Shown one piece after another: positions 42,036 through 51,994 of a stretch of DNA of 64,000 bases (positions are counted from its first letter, which is position 1; each line of letters begins with the position of its first letter). A program made the translations under genes and the position numbers. Location: NCBI GenBank assembly GCA_001970955.1, contig MPUH01000043.1, positions 1 to 64,000 on the forward strand. Direction: 5' to 3'. The stretch comes from Stentor coeruleus. Lineage: Eukaryota > Ciliophora > Heterotrichea > Heterotrichida > Stentoridae. A model generated the notes under the pieces. It was not told the origin of the DNA. It saw only the letters and a list, made by a program, of their open reading frames with translations, and searched no databases.

Positions 42036-44078
42036 TTACTTATTTATAAATATACAACTCTTGACATTGTTAATAAGTTTCAAGTTCTTTTTAATACAAT
42101 GAGCATTATCTGCCCGATAAATCCGATTTTTCCCTATCTTATATTCGCACTCCTGTATTTCTTTCTTCAATGCCTAAATATCCTTTACATAAAGTTTATT
42201 TCTCGCAATTGCGATATCAATAACCTCAGCACAACACTCATTTTCTTTCATTCTAGCCTGTTCAATAATCCCAATAAAATTAATTTCCGAATCCTTATTC
42301 TTAGTTAATGTACTCTGCAAATCTTTATGTTGTTTTCTTCTAAGATTACTTAAAAACATATCTTTTTTTTTTTTAATTTCTGTTATAATTTTCTCTCTTT
42401 CTTCAGAACATTCGATTTTTAGACTTGAAAACCTTTTTTCTATACTCCTTGCTTTAGTTTCAGCAGATGAGATCAGCCTTCTGATTTTAAAAGATAAATC
42501 TTCTGAGTTTTTATCCATATAATTGCTTATAAAAGCGACGATTTCTTCAGATATTTTTTGGTCGATGCCGACTAGGAGGACTGGGTTTATGGAGTTTTGA
42601 AGTTTTTTTTTGAGTAAACTGAGGAATTCAGTTAATTCATGGATTTGGATTTCAGTTTGTTTATCAGTTTTTATTGTGTCTTCACGAAGTTGACTTAGGG
42701 ATTTAGCAAGGTCTCTGAATTCTTCTTCTTTTTCAATTATAGAAATCGTCCTTATTTTCACTTGCTGCCGAAGTGTTTTGAGTATATCATTTTGTATGCT
42801 GCACTCTTTATCTTTTTGTAAATAATCTTCACGAAGTTCCATCACTTTTTGCTTAAGAGAACCGACTTCACATACATTGACAATTCGACAAATATCATAA
42901 TCTAAATCTTTGATTTTAGCCGTAATGAGTTTTTCATTTGAAGAAATTTGGTTAAAACTTTGTCGTCTATTTTCTAATTTTTTCTCAAGTTCTTTCATTA
43001 TTCTGATTTTAGCACTTAATAAATCTTTCTGTCTTGTTACTAGGGTTTTAGTATTTTTCATTCCATGAGTTTTGTCTAGTATTTGGTTTTTCATAGTGTT
43101 TATGCTTTTTCTGAATGAAAATACCATTGAATTCGACATATCTCTAGGACTTGGACTAAGTAATAAATCTTCATGTTTTATTTCTGAAATATGACCACGG
43201 GATTTATCGTTACGAGAACTGCTTCGTCGTAAATCAGCTTGGGAATGCATATAATCTTTTATCCATCTATGGTTTTTTATTTCCTTTGCTGTGATTCGGC
43301 GCAATAAATTCCTGTCAAGCATTAATGATATTAAATCTTTAGCCAAAGGAGGAATATTTAATGGACATCTAAGTATTGATGTTGATATGTTTTTTAATAC
43401 CTGCTCATTAGTTCCATCAGAAAAAGGTGTAGCCCCAGTAAACATTTCATATAATAATACACCTAAACTCCATATATCAACAGAAGTATCATGTCCACGT
43501 TTTTCCACAATCTCAGGCGGGAGATATTCTAATGTTCCACAAGCTGTCTTTCTTTCTTCATCGTAGTAATTAGAAAACCCGAAATCACAGAGTTTAATTT
43601 TATTTGTTTTGTCAAACATGATGTTTTCAGGCTTAATGTCTCTATGAATTATTGGTGGAACTTGAGAATGTAGGTATTCTACTGCAAACAACGTTTCTAA
43701 AAAGTACTGTTTTATTTCACACTCTATCATAGGACCAATAGGAGATATTTTGTCCCGCAAAGTTCCATTTTCTGCAAGCTCCATTACAAGGTAGAATGAT
43801 GTGCTGTCTTCGAAATGGTGATAAAGCCTTATAATATTTGGATGCGAGATCATATACATAATACATATTTCTCGTTGAAACTGGGCAAGCATCTTAGTAA
43901 CTTTTTCTTTCTGAACTATTTTTATAGCAAAATACTGCCCACTCGCCTTATGTCTTGCTTTCCAAACTTCCCCATACGCCCCATCTCCTAAAAGGTTTAA
44001 AAACTTGAAATCAGATACTTTTCCTGCAATTCCATCTTGTGTCTCTGAGTATGAATGGATTAATAGGCTATTTGACAT
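42036..44078 (-). CDS. Aurora-like Ser/Thr kinase with coiled-coil tail
   Basis: 675 residues after removal of a 15-nt intron (42174-42188) near the 3' end. The kinase domain (~20-275) has GDGAYGEVWKA, FAIKIVQKEKV, HRDIKPENIMFD, DFGFSN and ACGTLEYLPPEIV, with the order and spacing of Aurora kinases. The T-loop lacks the classic RRTT-type sequence (here EERKTACGT). The remaining ~400 residues are mainly coiled coil, much longer than an Aurora C terminus. The spliced last exon adds ALKKEIQECEYKIGKN and ends in TAA. It is divergent from the hydratase gene with 98 bp between ATGs. A role in division or the cortical cytoskeleton is inferred from the family. Confidence 0.88.
42174..42188 (-). other. 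15-nt spliceosomal intron in the kinase gene
   Basis: GTAAAGGATATTTAG, phase 0, A at position 10. The coiled-coil frame continues for 45 codons beyond it, and its TAG would end the protein if retained. Confidence 0.85.
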
Positions 44079-44176
44079 ATTAATTACTAACTACTTCACA
44101 ACTTTATTCTGTACTTTTTTTATTACTTTTTTATATGCATAATTAATATTTATACCCATTTTATTACAATAATCAT

Positions 44177-44983
44177 ATGCTTGGAAGAAAAATATTAAGA
44201 AGGTTTAGTGAAATATTATGCGACTTACAATACGAATCTGGTGGTCTAAGAGTTATTTCGCTACAAAATCCTAGTAAGAAAAATGCTTTAAGTTCATTAC
44301 TCATAAGACAAATGATAGAAAACCTACAGAAAATTTCTGATGACCCTGAGTCTAGGTGCTTAATAATTCGTAGTAAGGTCGAGAATGCATTTTGTACAGG
44401 AGCTGATTTAAAAGAACGAGCAACCATGAGTCAAGCAGATACCGAGAAATTCGTCACACAGCTTCGAAGTACTTTTAATATGATTGAAGATTTAACTATC
44501 CCTACTATAGCTTGTATAGAAGGATATGCATTAGGAGGTGGGCTTGAAATGGCTTTAGCATGTGATTTACGTTATGGTAGCCCAAATGCTAAAATAGGTT
44601 TAGTTGAAACAAAAATTGCTGTAATACCTGGAGCTGGAGGAACTTATAGATTACCTAAAGTTGTTGGATTACAAAAAGCTAAAGAAATGGTTTTTACTGC
44701 AGAGATTTACTCAGCAGAAGATGGGAAAAAGTTTGGGATTTTCAATGATGTAGCTTTAGATGCTTATGGGAAATGCTTAGAAGTTGCTACGGGTATAGGG
44801 AAAAATGGACCAGTTGCTGTGAGGATGGCGAAAAAAGCTATGAATTTAGGGTTTGGTCAAGATAGGAGTACTGGTATGGATATTGAGTCTTTATGTTATG
44901 CGAAAATTGTTGGGACTCAGGATAGAATTGAAGGACTTTTAGCTTTTAAGGAAAAAAGAAAGCCTGTATTTAAAGGCAATTAA
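44177..44983 (+). CDS. Methylglutaconyl-CoA hydratase (AUH-like enoyl-CoA hydratase)
   Basis: 268 residues, close to mature AUH length. A short basic N terminus (MLGRKILRRFSEIL) looks like a mitochondrial presequence. The crotonase fold follows, with FCTGADLKERATMS (the AUH signature), the oxyanion-hole stretch ALGGGLEMALACDLR, and GLVETKIAVIPGAGGTYRLP with the second catalytic Glu. The C terminus GLLAFKEKRKPVFKGN also matches AUH. It hydrates 3-methylglutaconyl-CoA to HMG-CoA in leucine breakdown in mitochondria. The ATG at 44177 is 98 bp from the divergent kinase ATG. Confidence 0.9.
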   Translation: MLGRKILRRFSEILCDLQYESGGLRVISLQNPSKKNALSSLLIRQMIENLQKISDDPESRCLIIRSKVENAFCTGADLKERATMSQADTEKFVTQLRSTFNMIEDLTIPTIACIEGYALGGGLEMALACDLRYGSPNAKIGLVETKIAVIPGAGGTYRLPKVVGLQKAKEMVFTAEIYSAEDGKKFGIFNDVALDAYGKCLEVATGIGKNGPVAVRMAKKAMNLGFGQDRSTGMDIESLCYAKIVGTQDRIEGLLAFKEKRKPVFKGN

Positions 44984-45520
44984 TTAGATTTGGATTTTAG
45001 GTGTAGAAATTATCGGTTTTTAATTAGGTTTTCGATGAGTTGTAGTGTTTTTAAGAAAGACAAGTTTTTTGGTTGATTTTGTCTGAAGTACTCACTTTGT
45101 AAACCATGAATAGCATTAAAAAAAGTTTTATATAAAAATCAAACACAGTATGAAAATTAAACACAGCCCAGTTTTAAACTGAAAATTCACCATAGCATTT
45201 TTAATCGAAAACCTCTGAATTAAACCATTTTTTATTCAGTATTTAAACATATAATCAAATTCACCACTATCATCTTCCTACAAACAAACCCAATCTAACA
45301 TCTAAATCATTATCAAACCACATCCATAAAACACAACTCCTACCTTTATCCCACAACAAAACCACTACATTCAATCATCAAACCTCCAGCCATATTTACC
45401 TTTATTTTATAATAAAACACCCTATCACTAAAATTTCCTATATTTTACCTCTTTTTCTCTTTCAAATTTCCTTCAGCTTTACTTTCACTCCCACGTCAAA
45501 TTACCCATTTTTATAATAAA
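44984..45520. other. 537-bp intergenic region
   Basis: AT-rich, and C-rich/G-poor on the plus strand from ~45230 up to the GFAT start. No gene was seen. Confidence 0.6.
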
Positions 45521-47553
45521 ATGTGGTCTAAAGCATATAGACAACTTCGAATATCCTACATTTTTCAGTCTTACAAAAACCTAAACAACACCTCCAACTA
45601 CCTAAAATCCATTATCCTAGCAACAGCAGGTGTTTATCTCTACAACCAAAACAATCTCAAATCTTGTGGAATCATTGGTTATGTTGGATCAAAAGATATT
45701 GCTGTAGAAGTTCTTATCCAAGGACTTGAAGAAATGCAAAATAGAGGGTATGATTCAGCTGGTGTAGTAACAATAAAAAACCAAGGATTACATATAACAA
45801 AATATGCAAGTTCAGATAATAATAATTCAGACTCATTAACAAGACTCAAAGCAGAAGCGATGGTTTCACATGCGAAATCAAAAGTTGGTCTTGGCCATAC
45901 AAGATGGGCGACACATGGAGGGAAAACAGACATAAACGCTCATCCTCATTCTGATGAGAAAAATAGGATTGCTGTTGTTCATAATGGGACAATAACGAAT
46001 ACAAATGAAATTTATGAAATACTCAAACAAAAAAACATAAAACCTAAAAGTCAAACTGATACAGAACTTATAGCATTAATGATAGGACTTTATTTAGATG
46101 AAGGTCACTCATTAAAACTTGCCACAAGATTAGCTTTAGAGAAAATGAATGGAACATGGGGATTAGCTGTAATAAGTAAAGATAACCCAGAGACAATTAT
46201 TGTTGCTAGAAGGGGAAGTCCAATGCTTATAGGTTTAGGGAATAAAGAAATGTTCATNCTAGAAGGGGAAGTCCAATGCTTATAGGTTTAGGGAATAAAG
46301 AAATGTTCATAGGTAGCGAACCAAGTGCATTTTCTAAATACACTAAAAAGTATATATCCCTTGAAGACAATCAGATATTCAAAATCGATCCCCAAAAAGA
46401 TAAAATCGAAGCATCTAAAATTCGGACAATTGAAGAAATCTCAACATCTTCGTTAGGAAATTACACCCACTGGACTTTGAAAGAAATTGAAGAACAACCA
46501 GAATCAATATCTCGAGCTATGAACTATGGAGCTAGATTATCTTTAGATAGTGCACGTCTTGGTGGTCTTGAAGAAGTCAAAGATCGTATCCTCAAAGTTA
46601 AAAACCTAGTGTTAATTGGCTGTGGGACATCATTACATGCTTGTAATTTCGGGGCTCATCTTTTTGAAAAACTTGGGGTGATGAATACAGTCCAAGCTAT
46701 AGATGGTTCTGAGATGAATATAGAAAGTATACCAAAAACTGATGCTGGGATTATTGCAATAAGCCAATCAGGAGAAACAAGAGATGTTGTAACTCCAGTA
46801 AGTAAAATCATAAAACAAGGGGTGACTTCAATTTCTATAGTAAATGTTGTCAGTTCACAATTAGCTAGACTTACAGGACATGGTGTTTATATGAACTCAG
46901 GTCGTGAAGTTGCTGTAGCTTCAACTAAAAGTTTTATGAATTCATGTGTTATACTTACAGAAATTGGTTTATGGCTTTCTTCACATTTAAGACCTCAAGA
47001 TAAGGAAATTAGGAAAAAATATGTTGATTCATTAAAATTGTTGCCTATGCAAGTTGGATCTGTTATTGCTCAGAATAAAGTTATAGCAAGGAAAATTGCC
47101 CAAGAACTTAAGGATAAAGAGAATATGTTTATTATTGGAAGAGGAGCTGCGGAATCGATTGCTAGAGAAGGAGCTTTGAAGATTAAAGAGTTATCTCAGT
47201 TGCATACTGAAGGGACTACTGGAGGATTGGAAATGCAAGGACCGTTTGGGTTGATTAATGAGGGAATGCCTGTTATAATTGTTATATTGGATGATGAGCA
47301 TAAAGATAGGATGAATAAAATATTGGAAACACTTAACTTGAGAAAAGCTAAAACAATTGTCGTTACCCCAAAACTCAGTTTGATAACATGCAAAACTCCT
47401 CCAGAACATGTGATGAAAATAGAAGAAAATGGGGAACTGACAAATCTTTTAAGTCTTATCCCAATGCAGTTAATCGCGTATTATTTGAGTATTGCCCGAG
47501 CTTTGGACCCTGACCATCCACGGAACCTAGCAAAAGTTGTGACTGTAGAGTAG
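45521..47553 (+). CDS. gfpt1: Glutamine-fructose-6-phosphate aminotransferase (GFAT)
   Basis: Collapsing the 52-bp duplicate at N 46258 gives one frame of 659 residues. The class II glutaminase domain begins CGIIGYVG at Cys49 and contains NRGYDSAG, GHTRWATHG and VHNGTITN. Two SIS domains follow (LIGCGTSLHACNFGAHLFEK, ISQSGETRDVV, then FIIGRGAAESIAREGALK), and the C terminus is NLAKVVTVE, the canonical end. It makes glucosamine-6-phosphate, the first committed step to UDP-GlcNAc. Unusually, a ~48-residue leader with a hydrophobic stretch (KSIILATAGVYLY) precedes the catalytic Cys, which normally follows the initiator Met, so the leader must be removed for glutaminase activity. Confidence 0.93.
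46206..46310. repeat. 52-bp direct duplication around a single N (assembly join)
   Basis: Bases 46206-46257 equal 46259-46310 exactly, with N at 46258. Removing one copy and the N joins the two GFAT halves in frame. Confidence 0.9.
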
Positions 47554-47713
47554 TCTAAATAAACCATAAAACTCATATAAAGCCTATCGATTTTTTCATA
47601 ATATCCTCATATTATTTATATCAAAACTTATCAAACTTTATGTCAAACCTTATATAAAAATACACAAATACTATTAATTAAATGCCTCCACTAATGTAAT
47701 AGATATTTCGACT

Positions 47714-49036
47714 ATGGAAAAAATCAAAATCACTCGTATTGAACACAACATAGACCGTCCTCATAGCCCATTGTCTATAAAACTCCGTCTAAACAACAAT
47801 ATCGACTATGAAGCTAACAACACAACAATCTCGATTCCTCACAACACAAGTTTCAGCATATTTCTCATATCAAAATCCACAGAACTAGCTAAAAGTTCAA
47901 GTCTAAACAGTTCTTTATTCACTTATAATGATCAGTTGTGGATCCCTTTATTTTCTATTTCTAATACAGGCCAGGATTTATTTCAATGTAAAGTTCTAAT
48001 ACAAAACGAACTACTTGAAAGATTTAAAGAAAAAAACCCTAATGAAAACCATCAAAGAAGCACGTCAAGCCATAGCTGGTCTTCAGATAAAATCAATGGT
48101 TTTAGTTCAGTTTTAGGGCATGGTTGTGATAAAAAACCTTATGATGACCTTGGGAAAAATAGGACCGTGATTGAAGAAATCTCTGAAAAAATCAGTGAGG
48201 AATTGAAGAAATCAGTAAAAAAACTATGGAAACTACTTGAAGTTGAAAAAAGGGCTAAAGAAACTCTATGCGATCAGGTTATGAATCTTAAGGCTGACCT
48301 TGCCCGGGAAAAAGACGAAAGTAAAAAACGCGAAAAAGCGATTTTATACGATTTACAAGTTGCTGAGACAACAATTTCTGATATGAAATTCGAGGTTCTC
48401 AAAACTCGGACTGAAAACAAAGCGGTACAGGCTGAAAATACCCGGCTTTTAGCTGAAGTCAAAATAAAAGAGGAAAGTCATTTGGTGCAATTGGAACATC
48501 CTAAAGACTTGAAAAATGAGTCTGGTAGCACTTATGCTTCATCTTCTTGTTTATTACAAAAAATCGATGACTTTTCTGGGAAAAATGATAACGCTTATCA
48601 GGATCAGATTAAAATTAAAGATGAGACTATAAAAGAACTTAACAAAGAAGTTTCTGAATTAAAAGTATTAAACAAATCAATTTTACTTAGCCAACAAATT
48701 AACCGTCCAGATGAAATTGATGAACTTTTACATCAGAAATCTAAACAATTAAAGCTTGCTGGAAATTTTGTTAAAGATCAAGAACAAGGTTATATTTTCA
48801 ACAACAAAAAAATTGTTTTGATAGTAAAAAGTGGCCAATTGTTATGCAAACATGGATCTATTTATAAACCATTTGATGAGTATATGGAAAGTATTGGGGG
48901 AATAGTTCATGATAAGAGTCTGTCTCATAAGAGAATCAGGTCTCATGATTTAGAAAGCAAAGGGTCAAGTAGTAAAATTGTCAGGCCTGGGTTGTGCAGA
49001 AGTCATTTGAAAAGCCCGATTTCAAATAATCATTAA
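47714..49036 (+). CDS. Coiled-coil protein with beta-rich, possibly C2-like N terminus
   Basis: 440 residues ending in TAA. Residues 1-105 alternate polar and hydrophobic (IKITRIEH, SLFTYNDQLWIPLFSIS, DLFQCKVLIQNELL) in a way that suggests a C2-type beta sandwich; this is inference. Residues ~150-270 and ~295-335 are coiled coil, and the C terminus is basic and Ser-rich (KRIRSHDLESKGSSSKIVR). No enzyme motif. Such N-C2/coiled-coil proteins are often basal-body or trafficking scaffolds, but I do not recognise this one. Confidence 0.72.
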   Translation: MEKIKITRIEHNIDRPHSPLSIKLRLNNNIDYEANNTTISIPHNTSFSIFLISKSTELAKSSSLNSSLFTYNDQLWIPLFSISNTGQDLFQCKVLIQNELLERFKEKNPNENHQRSTSSHSWSSDKINGFSSVLGHGCDKKPYDDLGKNRTVIEEISEKISEELKKSVKKLWKLLEVEKRAKETLCDQVMNLKADLAREKDESKKREKAILYDLQVAETTISDMKFEVLKTRTENKAVQAENTRLLAEVKIKEESHLVQLEHPKDLKNESGSTYASSSCLLQKIDDFSGKNDNAYQDQIKIKDETIKELNKEVSELKVLNKSILLSQQINRPDEIDELLHQKSKQLKLAGNFVKDQEQGYIFNNKKIVLIVKSGQLLCKHGSIYKPFDEYMESIGGIVHDKSLSHKRIRSHDLESKGSSSKIVRPGLCRSHLKSPISNNH

Positions 49037-49118
49037 TTAATAAGCTGCATAATTTTGGATTTAAAATCTTGTGTTTGAAGATGTATTTTCTAATAGTTTT
49101 TATCTAACTCATAATTAT

Positions 49119-50495
49119 TTAAGTATGAATCCTTCTAAATCTCGAAGTCATCGTGGCGAATCTCGACTTATACTCTGGGGTGAGTTTCGGGTTGCCTTGT
49201 AGGAAAATATCAGTCAATGTAGTATTGATATTCAGCATCTCAATCAATTCATCCAAACAAGCATTCCCAAGTGTATTTTGTGATATATTCAATACCTGTA
49301 ACGTATAATTATCAGCTAAAGCTCTGAAAATCTCAATAGCCGCATCATCAGAAATATTATTCTTAGCCAGCTTAAGTTTAGTCAAAAAAGAATTATCAGG
49401 CAAATATGGGGCAATTTTCGCTGCCATATCCCCCAACTCCCCAGCAGCTGAAAAATCAGTCTCATTACTTGTTTTAAATTTCAACACATCCATAGCCTGA
49501 TTAAAAGATTTTTCATTAAAACTTTTCATCGTCGGCTCTTCACCAACAATATCCACAACATCCTCATTCCCTTTCCCAGTTTTATTATTAAAAATAATCT
49601 TGCACAAGTTACTAGGCAAGTTTTTTTTAAACTCAACAGCAAATGAACTTATCATATCTTCATATGGTTCTAAATGTATATCTTTTAACCCTTCTAATTC
49701 TACTAATGCTTTTTCCCCATTTTGAAACAAATCAGTACATCCTGATTCTAAAATATCGATATTATCAAAATTCAAATCTTCAGTTAAAATATTGATTTTA
49801 TTGAGTTTTTCTTTAACTTTATTTTTCCAACTTGTCGCTGATGAGTCTATTAATTTGGGTATATCTCTAACATTGACTAAATGGTCTTCAATATCTTTGC
49901 AGATTTTGTTCATAGATTCAAGAGCTTCACGTTCCATTTCAGTAAGTTTTTTTCTTAAAGCACTAAAACCTTCTCTGATTTCAGCTTCAAGGAAGATTTT
50001 TTTGTTACAGTATCGATCATAAAGTTTATCCATACGAGATTTCATACTATCACTCATGACTGTTTTTTGACTTTGTTCTATTAGTTGAAGCATTTCCATA
50101 AGACATTCAGCTTTATTAGCGATTTCATTTACGATTTCTTCTATTGGTTTGATTTCATGACCCCGATGTCTACCGAAAAGTGCACAATTCGCACAAACTT
50201 TAGCTTTATCTAATATGCAAATGAATTCTAGTCTTTTTTTATGATCTTTACACATTGTTGTATCTTGTTTGATTGAGTTTTTATTTAGAAGTCTTAGTAA
50301 GGAGAAGTTTTTTGGTAGTTCAGATATTGATGTTGCGCTTATTGGGGTTCGATCTTCAGGACAGTGGTTAAGAGAACTTGAAAGGAGTTTTTGTAAACAA
50401 ATTGAACAAAAGGTATGCCCACAAGGGAGCATTAAAGGGTCACGAGTCCCAGCGTCATAGTCTTGTTCGCAGATACTACAATTAAACTCATCCAT
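49119..50495 (-). CDS. TRIM-like RING/B-box/coiled-coil protein with LRR tail
   Basis: 458 residues. A RING finger (CSICEQDYDAGTRDPLMLPC, GHTFC, C, CPED) occupies ~5-50. A B-box (CKDHKKRLEFIC, CANC, HRGHEI) lies at ~75-115, and a coiled coil spans ~125-240, the TRIM order. The C terminus (~340-450) has tropomodulin/LRR-like units (LTKLKLAKNNISDDAAIEIF, LQVLNISQNTLGNACLDELI). It is a likely E3 ubiquitin ligase with an actin- or protein-binding tail. It converges with the coiled-coil gene upstream, with 82 nt between stops. The final zinc position (CPEDRTP) is a Cys-Asp form, used by some RINGs. Confidence 0.85.
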   Translation of the reverse strand: MDEFNCSICEQDYDAGTRDPLMLPCGHTFCSICLQKLLSSSLNHCPEDRTPISATSISELPKNFSLLRLLNKNSIKQDTTMCKDHKKRLEFICILDKAKVCANCALFGRHRGHEIKPIEEIVNEIANKAECLMEMLQLIEQSQKTVMSDSMKSRMDKLYDRYCNKKIFLEAEIREGFSALRKKLTEMEREALESMNKICKDIEDHLVNVRDIPKLIDSSATSWKNKVKEKLNKINILTEDLNFDNIDILESGCTDLFQNGEKALVELEGLKDIHLEPYEDMISSFAVEFKKNLPSNLCKIIFNNKTGKGNEDVVDIVGEEPTMKSFNEKSFNQAMDVLKFKTSNETDFSAAGELGDMAAKIAPYLPDNSFLTKLKLAKNNISDDAAIEIFRALADNYTLQVLNISQNTLGNACLDELIEMLNINTTLTDIFLQGNPKLTPEYKSRFATMTSRFRRIHT

Positions 50496-51994
50496 TTCTA
50501 ATATAAGATTATAAGATTTTTTTTTTAGTTTTAAGACGTTGAGATGATGGTTTTTATGTTTAAAAGAAGGAGTTTTGATGTGAAGAATTTATGTTTGAGA
50601 TCCTTGGAAGTTTTCTTGATTTTTTTATGGGAGTTTAGTATATATGATTGATTACATTTTTGTAGGGATTTTGATTGATTTAACTTTGGGGTTGTGAGAT
50701 GTGCTAAAGGATTTTAAGTTAGGGTTTTTGTGAGGAAAATATGAGGTTAGGTGGAGGGAAGGGGAGTTTTTAGGATGTGATGGTGAAAGGTTAGGAAGAG
50801 ATATTTTGCCTTAGGAGGAGAGAAGAGAAAGGATTTGGAAGGGTTTTAGGCTTTGTTGGTAAAAAATATCTTTTGAGATAGTATTGGTGGTGAGTTAGGA
50901 ACTTTTAAGGATTTGTATGTTTTTTGGCCTATGAGGTTTGCTTATTGATAAGAGTTTTGTGAGTATTTTTACGATAAATTTTGTTGAAGATTTTTTCTCT
51001 AGGACTATTGCGCTTCTTTCTACACAAAAATGAAACTTTTGTTTATTTTAGTGATTATTTATATTTGATTAGGTTTATGGAATAAGATCTTAATATGAAC
51101 TTGAAATTAAAAGATATGAGATGTGTAAAAAATTTTATTATCAATCATAATGCTTTTTAATATAATCCATTAGGCTAAATAGTATTTTTTAACTTTGATT
51201 ATATTAGCTATTGATTTTTTTCCAATAAGACTATTAAATTTTTATACCATAACTTATTTTTAATTATATGCTTAGTTATAATAAATATGTTTATAGTTAT
51301 AATTAGAGATGCTAAGTAAAATATGGTTTGAGAATCCAATAATATCGAACTTTTAATTTTATTACAGGATGATTTCTAAGATTAATATATGAATTACAAT
51401 GAAATATACAAATTTAAGCCAAGCTTGGAAAAGAAAAATAATGTAAAAATCCATTTAATAGTCATTAATATATATTATTTCACTATAAATAATATATTGT
51501 TTGAAAAGCTCCTTAAAATACAAGTAAACTTATATAATTTATAATAACTTAATCAAGTTTAACATAGTAAAAATATTAGAATATTGCTTTTATTTATTTT
51601 ATAATCTTTATCCCATAACTATTTAATTCGTTTTCCAAAGAAACATAACATATATGATATTAAAGTAGTTATTCTAGTCTTAAAGAAAATTCCTTACAAT
51701 TAAATTGCTAATCTAAAATCATGTTCTATGTCAAGACCATATATAAAACCTACATCATTCATATAAAAACTATATCACGATACTTCCATTTAGTTTATAT
51801 AATCTTTATCTAGAAAAATCATATCCAAACATCCCTAAATCCTAAACCTATCATCAACCTACCAATATCTAACTTTTTAATAAATTATCCACACAATCCT
51901 AAACCTATACAAAACCTTCCCATCAAAAACCTTTACTCTTAAATACAATTTCTATTTGTAAACCTTTTCTTATTTTTATAATATACATACAACA
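50496..51994. other. 1.5-kb intergenic region between divergent genes
   Basis: 50701-50820 on the plus strand holds 46 G and 3 C (5' flank of the TRIM gene). The middle is balanced AT-rich DNA, and 51780-51990 is C-rich ahead of the PAS gene. No open frame or RNA gene was seen. Confidence 0.6.
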
